Part shown: positions 1 to 5,152 of the stretch, one piece after another
Position numbering within the stretch: position 1 is the first letter of the stretch
How the letters are laid out: each line of letters starts with the position of its first letter
Source of the DNA: an uncultured Bacilli bacterium
GTDB taxonomy: Bacteria; Bacillota_I; Bacilli_A; RF39; UBA660
Length of the DNA stretch: 5,152 nt
Direction of reading: 5' to 3'
NCBI GenBank assembly: GCA_947628765.1
Contig: CANRBD010000077.1
Span: forward strand, 1-5,152
Made by a program: the position numbers and the translations under genes
Notes under the pieces: generated by a model
The model's database searches: none
Told to the model about the DNA's origin: nothing
The model's input: only the letters and a program-made list of their open reading frames with translations

Positions 1-993
1 AAATCATCATCAAGATCATCTAGTTCTTCATCAAAAAGTTCTGCAGCTAATAAAACTGAGGATAATAAAGCAAATACAGCTACTTTAAAATCATTATCAG
101 TAGATGGTCAAGAACTTTCGCCTAAATTTGATGCTAATGTAACTGATTATAGTATAACAGTCCCAAATGATGTTGCGAAGATTAATATTAAAGCTACACC
201 AACTGATAGTAAAGCAAAAATTGCTGGTGTAGGGGAACATGCCGTTAAAGAAGGCGAAAACAAATTTGAAATAAAAGTAACAGCCGAAAATGGTGATGTT
301 AAAACATATACTTTAAAAGTTACAGTTGATAAAAAACCAATAATTGTTAAAATAAAAGGCAAAGAATACACTTTAATTAAAAATAAAGAAGAATTGCCTG
401 AACTTAATCTTGAACATGAAGATATTACTTTAACTTTAGAAGAACAAGAAGTTCCAGCATATCGTATTGATAAACTAAATTATGTTTTAGTTGGCTTAAA
501 AGATAGTGAAGGTAAAATTAATTTATATAAATTTAAAGCATATAAAGATAATAAAAAACCTGATGAGTATACATTATTTAAACAAGTTAATTCTAAAGCT
601 TTAACAATTATTTATTTAGATTTTCCAAAAAAACTAATTCCTAGTGGTTATAAAAAATATGCTGAAGAAATTAATGGCGATAAAGTAATTGTTTACAAAT
701 CTTCTAAAAATTCAAGATATAGTTTAATATATGGTATTAATTTAGAAACAGGAAAGAAAAATGTATATAAATATGATACTAAAGAGGGCACTATTCAAAT
801 TTATGATACTAGCGAATTAAAACAATTAGATAAGAAAATGGAAATAATGAAAGCTATTATTTTAGGTTTAATTGGTTTAGCTGGGCTATTACTAATTATC
901 ATTATTATTGTAATTGCTACTAGAAATAGAAAAATCAAAAAAGCTTTAAGAAAATATGCTGAAAAATTAAAAATAAGACAAGAAGCTCAATAG
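1..993 (+). CDS. C-terminal part of a Ser-rich, cadherin-like-domain membrane-anchored surface protein (5' truncated by window edge)
   Basis: Frame 1 is open from the first base to the TAG at 991-993, giving 330 codons with no start inside; the gene begins upstream. Residues 1-14 of the visible part are almost all Ser with a few Lys/Arg, a typical extracytoplasmic linker. Residues about 28-109 match the cadherin-like beta-sandwich family (Pfam Cadherin-like): a LKSLSVDG opening, an NVTDYSITVP core and a closing TYTLKV strand are its hallmark pattern. A Lys-rich region of about 170 residues follows that I do not recognise. Residues 285-307 are a strongly hydrophobic Leu/Ile helix followed at once by RNRKIKK, so the expected topology is a large outside part, one membrane anchor and a basic cytoplasmic tail of about 23 residues. 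A TTG at 394 could be read as a start, but the coding pattern and domain clearly continue upstream of it. Function is unknown; adhesion or envelope structure is a guess. The terminator at its end separates it from spoIVB. Confidence 0.85.
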   Translation, partial: KSSSRSSSSSSKSSAANKTEDNKANTATLKSLSVDGQELSPKFDANVTDYSITVPNDVAKINIKATPTDSKAKIAGVGEHAVKEGENKFEIKVTAENGDVKTYTLKVTVDKKPIIVKIKGKEYTLIKNKEELPELNLEHEDITLTLEEQEVPAYRIDKLNYVLVGLKDSEGKINLYKFKAYKDNKKPDEYTLFKQVNSKALTIIYLDFPKKLIPSGYKKYAEEINGDKVIVYKSSKNSRYSLIYGINLETGKKNVYKYDTKEGTIQIYDTSELKQLDKKMEIMKAIILGLIGLAGLLLIIIIIVIATRNRKIKKALRKYAEKLKIRQEAQ

Positions 994-1005
994 TGAGCTT
1001 TTTTT
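983..1005 (+). terminator. Intrinsic terminator overlapping the stop codon of the surface-protein gene
   Basis: A perfect 7-bp stem, AAGCTCA at 983-989 against TGAGCTT at 994-1000, encloses a 4-base ATAG loop that includes the TAG stop codon (991-993). It is followed by an uninterrupted T run to 1005. The stem is short but the geometry is right for Rho-independent termination, and it would isolate the upstream gene from spoIVB. Confidence 0.75.
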
Positions 1006-1056
1006 AAATGCAAATAATTGGCAGAAAATGACACCTTTATTTTTTTAAGTTTTTAA

Positions 1057-1063
1057 CATACTA
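1057..1063 (+). promoter_or_regulatory. Possible sigma-G-type -10 element of spoIVB
   Basis: CATACTA at 1057-1063 is identical to the Bacillus subtilis sigma-G -10 consensus, and spoIVB is known to be transcribed in the forespore by sigma-G (and weakly sigma-F). Its position would give a transcript start near 1070 and a leader of about 33 nt before the TTG codon, which is sensible. Against it, the region 17-18 bases upstream (around 1034-1039, CCTTTA) is a poor match to the -35 consensus. The call rests on the -10 box, the position and the identity of the downstream gene. Confidence 0.45.
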
Positions 1064-1088
1064 GTAATGTAGTCTGAATTTCGATTAT

Positions 1089-1093
1089 AGGAG
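1089..1093 (+). promoter_or_regulatory. Ribosome binding site that sets the spoIVB start at TTG 1103
   Basis: AGGAG at 1089-1093 directly abuts the ATG at 1094, leaving no spacer, so that ATG is an unlikely start. The in-frame TTG at 1103-1105 lies 9 nt downstream of the motif, a normal spacing. The choice removes three residues from the N-terminus. Confidence 0.7.
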
Positions 1094-1102
1094 ATGATAT
1101 TT

Positions 1103-2095
1103 TTGATTTTAAAAAATTTCAAAAAAACTGTAATCATGCTTCTTTTAACCTTTTTTATTATTCCCCTTAATGTTTTTGCTTATTCAGATCGTATAATTGT
1201 TGGTGGTGAAAATATCGGAATAACATTAAATTCAGATGGTGTCTTAATTGTAGGTATTTATGATGTTGATGGAAAATCACCAGCGGCCGATGCAGGATTA
1301 AAAGCCGGTGATACGGTAATGACAATTAATGGAAAAGATGTTGATAATATCGAAGATATGGCTGCTAAAATAAATAATTTAGCTAGTGAAGACATTAAAG
1401 TCGGTTATATGCGAAATGGTAAAGAAAAGCAAACAACTTTAAAATTATATAAAGATGAGAATGATGTTTATAAAACAGGACTTTATGTTAAAGATAGTGT
1501 AACGGGAATTGGAACACTGACATTTATTGATCCCGAAACTAAATTATTTGGCGCCTTAGGTCATGAAATTCAGGAACAAACGACTGATAAATTACTAGAA
1601 ATTAAAGATGGAAAAATCTTTAATTCAACCGTAACAGGTGTTATTCCAAGTAATGATGGTAATCCTGGTGAAAAACAAGCTAAATATAATTCAGCCGATA
1701 CCACTGGTGATGTCGATGAAAATACCACTCAGGGGATTTTTGGTAAATATACCAAGGAACTACCAAATAAAGACACTTATAAAGTAGCTAAACCATCAGA
1801 TATAAAAACAGGCACAGCTTATATTTTAACAGTGCTTAATGGTAATGAAATAAAAAAATATGAGGTCAATATTACAAAAGTAAATAAACAAGATCAAAAA
1901 AATAAAAATTTTGTTTTTGAAATTGTCGATAAAGAACTTTTAGATAAGACTAATGGAATTATTCAAGGAATGAGTGGTTCACCAATTATTCAAGGAGATT
2001 ATATTATTGGTGCGGTAACTCATGTTGTCGTTGATAATCCACATAAAGGTTATGGAATATTTATTACTAATATGTTAGAAGAAGCCGAAAACTAG
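1103..2095 (+). CDS. spoIVB: SpoIVB peptidase (stage IV sporulation protein B, family S55)
   Basis: SpoIVB is a PDZ-containing serine peptidase made in the forespore. In Bacillus subtilis it is secreted into the space between forespore and mother cell and cleaves SpoIVFA, which triggers pro-sigma-K processing by SpoIVFB. Here, 330 residues from the TTG start: a hydrophobic signal or anchor at about 9-26 ending VFA-Y, a PDZ domain at about 36-115 with a SPAADAGLKAGD core, then the S55 peptidase region with GIGTLTFIDP, GALGHE and GMSGSP followed by GAVTHVVV. By spacing against the B. subtilis triad (His236, Asp363, Ser378) I assign His154, Asp276 and Ser291; the Asp-Ser distance of 15 is identical. 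The protein is shorter than the 425-residue B. subtilis enzyme, mainly before the PDZ domain. An ATG at 1094 is an alternative start. recN and spo0A, its neighbours in B. subtilis, are not adjacent here. Identification is secure; start choice is likely. Confidence 0.96.
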   Translation: MILKNFKKTVIMLLLTFFIIPLNVFAYSDRIIVGGENIGITLNSDGVLIVGIYDVDGKSPAADAGLKAGDTVMTINGKDVDNIEDMAAKINNLASEDIKVGYMRNGKEKQTTLKLYKDENDVYKTGLYVKDSVTGIGTLTFIDPETKLFGALGHEIQEQTTDKLLEIKDGKIFNSTVTGVIPSNDGNPGEKQAKYNSADTTGDVDENTTQGIFGKYTKELPNKDTYKVAKPSDIKTGTAYILTVLNGNEIKKYEVNITKVNKQDQKNKNFVFEIVDKELLDKTNGIIQGMSGSPIIQGDYIIGAVTHVVVDNPHKGYGIFITNMLEEAEN

Positions 2096-2114
2096 GAATT
2101 TTTTCCTAGTTTTT
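2088..2114 (+). terminator. Intrinsic terminator overlapping the spoIVB stop codon
   Basis: A perfect 11-bp stem pairs AAAACTAGGAA (2088-2098) with TTCCTAGTTTT (2103-2113) around a TTTT loop, followed by a T-rich tail. The TAG stop (2093-2095) lies inside the left arm. The A-rich left flank opposite the T run could make it work in the reverse direction too, but no converging gene is visible. Confidence 0.85.
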
Positions 2115-2282
2115 CTTTCTAGCGAAAAAAATAAATATACTCTTAAATAGGAATATATCAAATTCCGGTTTTTCATTATCAGATTAAAAGATATAAATAA
2201 ACTGTAAAAGAGAGATTTATAATAATCCTTTTATATTATTCTAACTAAGAAATAATATATTTTACAAAGTATATAGTTATGT

Positions 2283-2311
2283 TTGATATTGCTGCTAATC
2301 TTTGTTATAAT
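2283..2311 (+). promoter_or_regulatory. Strong sigma-A-type promoter with extended -10, driving the polysaccharide cluster
   Basis: TTGATA at 2283-2288 (5 of 6 to TTGACA) and TATAAT at 2306-2311 (6 of 6) are separated by exactly 17 bases, and the -10 is preceded by TG one base upstream (TGTTATAAT), an extended -10. Transcription would start near 2318, leaving a leader of about 95 nt before the ATG at 2414. It is the only near-consensus promoter in the gap, and no internal terminator follows in the visible genes. Confidence 0.8.
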
Positions 2312-2394
2312 TATATAAAGTGATATAGAATGACAATATTATTAGTAAATGTTGTAACTTTTAATTAATATTTGGTTTATTAATGATAAAAAAG

Positions 2395-2400
2395 AAAGGA
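2395..2400 (+). promoter_or_regulatory. Ribosome binding site of the pyruvyl transferase gene, long spacing
   Basis: AAAGGA at 2395-2400 is the only purine-rich match before the gene, but it lies 13 nt from the ATG at 2414, longer than usual. An ATG at 2401 touches the motif and opens only a three-codon frame (stop at 2410-2412), so it is not the gene start. The protein's N-terminus fits its family exactly from 2414. Confidence 0.5.
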
Positions 2401-2413
2401 ATGAGCAGTTAGT

Positions 2414-3514
2414 ATGAAAAAGAAAGCAGGAATTTTAACTTGGCATTATTTAGATAATTATGGAAGTGTTTTACAGGCCTATGCTTTAATGACTTTGTTA
2501 CAAAAAGAAGATGTCGATGTTGAATTTATTAATTATCGAAAAAATGCTAAGACAAATATATTTTATAATTTACTTCGCAATATAAAATATAGTTTACCAA
2601 CTAGTAATCCATATAATTTAAGAAAGAAAAAATTCTATAAATTTCGTCATGCGTTTTTTAAAGAATCTAAAATGTATGGGAATTACAGCGAATTATGTAA
2701 CGCTAATTTAGATTATGATTTTGTTGTTTGTGGTAGTGATCAAATATGGTCAGGGAAAGTTTTTGATAAAGCTTACTTTTTTGATTTTATTAAAAAAAAT
2801 ACAATCCCTTGTTATTCATATGCTCCATCTACCATTGAAAACAAATACAATGAAGAACAGATTAATATAATAAAAGAAAATTTAAAAAAATTCAAAAAAA
2901 TTTCTACAAGAGAAAAATTGGGTACAGAAATTATTAAACAGTATACTGATACCAAAGTTACAGAAGTTTTGGATCCAACGCTTCTAGTGCCGGCTAGTGA
3001 GTGGGATTACTTAATATCTTCGGATAAAAATGGCTATTCTTTTAAAAATTATGCATTCTGTTATTTTATTGGTGAAGATGATAAGTATGAATCTATTATG
3101 AATAAGATAAAAAAACAGTATAATTGTGATGATATTATTAATATTAATATTAAACCAATTCATAATTTTGGAACTATTTTAAAAGATGCTTCACCAACTG
3201 ATTTTTTAAGATTAATTAAGGAGGCAAAAGTTGTTGTAACTGATTCATATCATGGAATTTTATTTTCCCTTATTTTTCACAAACAATTTGTTCCAATAAA
3301 AAGATTTGAATCCAAAGATAATGACAATCAAAATGAACGTCTTCATAATATATTGCGCAAAATCGATTGTGAAGATAGATATATAAGTGCTTACGACAAA
3401 AAGATAAGTAACATACCACTAGACTATAAGATTATAGATCAAAAATTAACAGATTCTATAAATATTTCAAAGCAATATATTAAATCAATAATAAAAGAGG
3501 TTAAAAATGATTGA
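2414..3514 (+). CDS. Polysaccharide pyruvyl transferase family protein (WcaK/CsaB-like)
   Basis: Members of this family (Pfam PS_pyruv_trans) transfer pyruvate from phosphoenolpyruvate to a sugar of a capsule, exopolysaccharide or cell-wall glycan, forming a ketal; the enzyme is cytoplasmic or loosely membrane-associated. The 366-residue length is normal. Family signatures visible: the N-terminal GILTWHYLDNYGSVLQAYAL (residues 6-25), GSDQIW at 107-112, a SYAPST segment, the STREKLG helix start, LDPTLL, and near the end TDSYHG with D277, S278, Y279, H280 and G281, the conserved (S/T)xxHG-type site of the fold. The N-terminal Lys-rich run has no hydrophobic stretch, so no signal peptide. It is first in the transcription unit, about 95 nt after the predicted start site, and its end overlaps the next gene by 8 nt. 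The acceptor sugar cannot be told from sequence, and not all homologues have been shown to pyruvylate. Family call is firm. Confidence 0.93.
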   Translation: MKKKAGILTWHYLDNYGSVLQAYALMTLLQKEDVDVEFINYRKNAKTNIFYNLLRNIKYSLPTSNPYNLRKKKFYKFRHAFFKESKMYGNYSELCNANLDYDFVVCGSDQIWSGKVFDKAYFFDFIKKNTIPCYSYAPSTIENKYNEEQINIIKENLKKFKKISTREKLGTEIIKQYTDTKVTEVLDPTLLVPASEWDYLISSDKNGYSFKNYAFCYFIGEDDKYESIMNKIKKQYNCDDIININIKPIHNFGTILKDASPTDFLRLIKEAKVVVTDSYHGILFSLIFHKQFVPIKRFESKDNDNQNERLHNILRKIDCEDRYISAYDKKISNIPLDYKIIDQKLTDSINISKQYIKSIIKEVKND

Positions 3515-4688
3515 AATAAAAAATAAAGTTAATTGTAGTGGTTGCGAAGCTTGTTTGAATATTTGTCCTAAAAATTGTATTACCATGGTTGAAGATGATG
3601 AAGGATTTCGCTATCCAAAAGTTGATAAAGAAAAATGTATAAATTGTCACTTATGCGAAAAAATATGCCCAATTTTAAATAAATATAAAAGCAATAATAA
3701 AGGTTATTTAGTATATGGAGCAATTAATAAAAATAAGAAAATATTACGAAGAAGTACTAGTGGGGGAGTATTTTATCAACTAGCTAAAAAAGTAATTGAA
3801 GAAAAAAACGGAGTAGTTTTTGGAGTGCGTTTTGATGCCGATAATAATGCTGTATTTGATTACGCTGAAGATATGGATAAGGTCATACAATTTTTAGGCT
3901 CAAAATATGTGCAAGCAAGAGTAGGCAATATATATCGAAAAGTTAAAGAATGCCTTGAAAATAAAAAAACAGTTTTATTTAGTGGTTGTCCTTGTCAAGT
4001 GGCAGGTTTAAAGTCATTTTTACGAAAAGATTATGATAATTTATATACTTGTGATTTTGTTTGTGAAGGAGTTCCTAATGAAAAATTGCTGAATATTTTT
4101 AAGGAACATTATGAAAAAAAATATCATTCTAAAATAAAAAATATTAATTTTAGATATAAAAAATACGGTTGGAAATATTTTGGCTATTTACTCACTTTTG
4201 AAAATAATAAAAAACTTTATTTACCACGAAATGAAGTTAATTATATGAATATGCTTTTTGGACTTATCTACGTAAGACCATCTTGTTATGAATGTAAATT
4301 TAGAGAATTAAATAGTGGTTCAGATTTTAAGCTAGCTGATTTTTGGGAAGTAAATAATTCACGAAATACCAAATATAATTTTTATGGAGTTTCTCATTTT
4401 TTAATAAATACTAAAAAAGGCGAAGAACTATTTAAAGGTATTGAAAAAGAAATAGATTTATATGAATCTAATTTGGATGAAATAAAGAAATTGAATAATA
4501 CTTTTAATACACAAGTTTTTGATAATAAGGGAAAACATGAATTTTTGAAAAAAATAAAAAATAAGAATAATGATGAAATTTTTAAAGTTATGGAAACTTA
4601 TAATAATTTAACATTTTTAAATAAAATAAAATTTCGTTTAAAATTAAAATTAGTTAAAATTAAATACTCCATAAAAAAACATATCTAG
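3507..4688 (+). CDS. Iron-sulfur protein of the coenzyme F420 hydrogenase/dehydrogenase beta-subunit family
   Basis: The N-terminus is a two-cluster ferredoxin domain: C10, C13, C16, C20 and C44, C47, C50, C54, each set CxxCxxCxxxC followed by Pro, predicting two [4Fe-4S] clusters. The FrhB/FdhB N-terminal domain follows, with STSGGVF and an FLGSKYVQ motif, then the C-terminal domain with SGCPCQVAGLK (C161, C163), a further CxxC pair (C260, C263) and ADFWE near 277-281. These are standard motifs of this flavin-binding oxidoreductase family. True FrhB acts with F420 in methanogens; here no F420 genes are visible, and relatives of this length (393 residues) recur in bacterial polysaccharide loci, where the reaction is not established. 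AGAGG at 3496-3500, 6 nt before the ATG, and the 8-nt overlap with the pyruvyl transferase indicate translational coupling and a shared task. The stop comes six bases after an A7 run (4673-4679), with an open -1 frame beyond. Confidence 0.92.
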   Translation: MIEIKNKVNCSGCEACLNICPKNCITMVEDDEGFRYPKVDKEKCINCHLCEKICPILNKYKSNNKGYLVYGAINKNKKILRRSTSGGVFYQLAKKVIEEKNGVVFGVRFDADNNAVFDYAEDMDKVIQFLGSKYVQARVGNIYRKVKECLENKKTVLFSGCPCQVAGLKSFLRKDYDNLYTCDFVCEGVPNEKLLNIFKEHYEKKYHSKIKNINFRYKKYGWKYFGYLLTFENNKKLYLPRNEVNYMNMLFGLIYVRPSCYECKFRELNSGSDFKLADFWEVNNSRNTKYNFYGVSHFLINTKKGEELFKGIEKEIDLYESNLDEIKKLNNTFNTQVFDNKGKHEFLKKIKNKNNDEIFKVMETYNNLTFLNKIKFRLKLKLVKIKYSIKKHI

Positions 4689-4798
4689 CATATTTTGATA
4701 CATCATTTGAAGCAGTTAAAAACATTTTGAATGGTGTAAAAGAGAAATCTAATATATGGAATGTTAATACTGAAAAAGAATATCATGAAGAAAAATAA
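4664..4798 (+). pseudogene. Start-less coding-like remnant, or -1 frame extension of the upstream gene
   Basis: A frame open from 4664 to the TAA at 4796-4798 encodes about 44 residues that read as protein rather than random AT-rich sequence: mixed charged and aromatic residues such as YFDTSFEAVKNILNG and NIWNVNTEKEYHEEK. It has no ATG or ribosome binding site at its beginning and it overlaps the end of the F420-beta-like gene. Two readings fit: the 3' end of a gene lost by recombination in a variable polysaccharide locus, or the true C-terminus of the upstream protein, reached if the A7 run at 4673-4679 had one more A or if ribosomes slip back one base. I do not recognise the family. Confidence 0.4.
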
Positions 4799-4837
4799 AA
4801 GGGACTGCTGATTTGTTATGCAGGGGGATTAGGTTTT

Positions 4838-5152
4838 ATGAAAATTAGACAATCAAATTATGAATTGATGAGAATTGTATCTATGTTACTCATTGTTTTG
4901 TATCATATACTTAGTCATGGACAAGTATTGCATAATACTACAGGAGTAATGCATTTAATAGTAATTTTTCTATTATGCATAACTATGGTTCACGTTAATT
5001 CTTTTGTTATGTTAACGGGATATTTCAATTATAATAAGACTTTTTCAATAAAAAAATTTTTTAAAACTTTTAACATGATGTGGTTTTACCAGGTGGCTAT
5101 AATTATAGTTTTAACTATATGTGGTTATGATATAATAAGTGGTAAATATCAA
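4838..5152 (+). CDS. Acyltransferase 3 family membrane protein, N-terminal part (3' truncated by window edge)
   Basis: The first 105 residues of an integral-membrane acyltransferase of the OafA/NodX/YrhL type, which adds acyl (often O-acetyl) groups to surface sugars. The N-terminus RQSNYELMRIVSMLLIVLYH is typical: Arg12 and His23 form the family's R-x10-H motif in the first membrane helix, the His being the likely catalytic residue. Visible membrane segments are about 13-31, 38-62 (with a FVMLTGYF motif, as in family members where it reads SGF or TGY) and 80-96, with the basic SIKKFFK stretch between. The start follows AGGGGG at 4822-4827 with a 10-nt spacing; an ATG at 4818 is out of frame and stops at once. 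The full protein would be expected at roughly 330-380 residues. The gene follows the F420-beta-like gene by 149 bases with no terminator or promoter that I can see between, so it probably belongs to the same transcript. Confidence 0.9.
   Translation, partial: MKIRQSNYELMRIVSMLLIVLYHILSHGQVLHNTTGVMHLIVIFLLCITMVHVNSFVMLTGYFNYNKTFSIKKFFKTFNMMWFYQVAIIIVLTICGYDIISGKYQ

Larger units (their letters stand above)
2115..2413 (+). other. AT-rich intergenic region and leader of the polysaccharide cluster
   Basis: No credible gene was found on either strand between spoIVB and the pyruvyl transferase. From left to right it holds a weak hairpin (GGAAT 2150-2154 with ATTCC 2162-2166, 7-base loop), an all-AT perfect 9-bp inverted repeat (2232-2240 with 2251-2259, 10-base loop CTAACTAAGA), the promoter at 2283-2311, and a leader from about 2318. 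Within the leader another AT-only hairpin (ATTAATA 2364-2370 with TATTAAT 2378-2384, 7-base loop) lies just before the ribosome binding site. In such AT-rich DNA these AT-only repeats may be chance. I see no known riboswitch, T-box or JUMPstart/ops sequence. Confidence 0.6.

Noticed and set aside
147..371. Minus-strand 74-codon open frame with hydrophobic translation
   Set aside because: It lies opposite the cadherin-like domain coding sequence, which has clear family motifs; the hydrophobic reading is what the complement of Lys/Asp/Thr-rich AT-rich coding DNA gives.
394..993. A separate 199-codon gene starting at TTG 394
   Set aside because: The frame is open to the window edge and upstream codons encode a recognisable beta-sandwich domain and Ser-rich linker, so this TTG is an internal Leu codon. 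No ribosome binding site precedes it.
2176..2203. Second vegetative promoter (TTTTCA, 16-base gap, TATAAA)
   Set aside because: Only a 4/6 and 5/6 match in AT-rich DNA with suboptimal spacing; the promoter at 2283-2311 is far better.
2232..2259. 9-bp AT-only inverted repeat as an operator or terminator
   Set aside because: The arms contain only A and T in a region of extreme AT content, so it is easily chance and too weak for a terminator; kept only as part of the intergenic description.
2330..2368. Twelve-codon leader peptide in the polysaccharide cluster leader
   Set aside because: An ATG frame exists and ends in TAA, but it has no ribosome binding site, no runs of one regulatory amino acid and no attenuator-like GC hairpin after it.
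3126..3160. ATTATTAATATTAATATT-type repeat inside the pyruvyl transferase gene
   Set aside because: It is low-complexity coding sequence for an Ile/Asn stretch in a conserved-length protein, not a separate repeat element.

Overview
The window is very AT-rich, uses strongly A/T-ending codons with TTG, ATG starts and TAG/TGA stops, and contains a clear spoIVB. That points to an endospore-forming member of the Bacillota (Firmicutes), plausibly a gut commensal of the Erysipelotrichia-like or Clostridia-like AT-rich groups. I cannot place it more precisely from the sequence. TGA closes the polysaccharide pyruvyl transferase gene and TGG encodes Trp throughout, so nothing suggests the Mycoplasma code.

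Layout, all on the + strand. Positions 1-993 hold the C-terminal 330 codons of a membrane-anchored surface protein (Ser-rich linker, cadherin-like beta-sandwich domain, membrane-proximal region, C-terminal membrane anchor), ending in an intrinsic terminator that overlaps its stop codon. Positions 1103-2095 are spoIVB, the PDZ-containing serine peptidase of sporulation. It has a sigma-G-like -10 box upstream, a TTG start set by its ribosome binding site, and another terminator overlapping the stop. A 318-base gap (2096-2413) follows, carrying a near-consensus vegetative promoter at 2283-2311 and a leader of about 95 nt.

That promoter opens a surface or extracellular polysaccharide cluster running off the right edge. 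It contains a polysaccharide pyruvyl transferase (2414-3514), an iron-sulfur protein of the coenzyme F420 hydrogenase beta-subunit family translationally coupled to it by an 8-nt overlap (3507-4688), a start-less reading-frame remnant (4664-4798), and the first 105 codons of an acyltransferase-3 membrane protein (4838 onward). Pyruvylation and acylation are both modifications of surface glycans, so the right half looks like the decoration module of a capsule or exopolysaccharide locus inserted next to conserved sporulation genes.

I see no mobile element, CRISPR array, tRNA or rRNA. The points most worth following up are the unexplained partnership of the F420-beta-like protein with the pyruvyl transferase, and the coding-looking fragment after it, which would be joined to the upstream gene by a -1 shift at an A7 run six bases before the stop codon.
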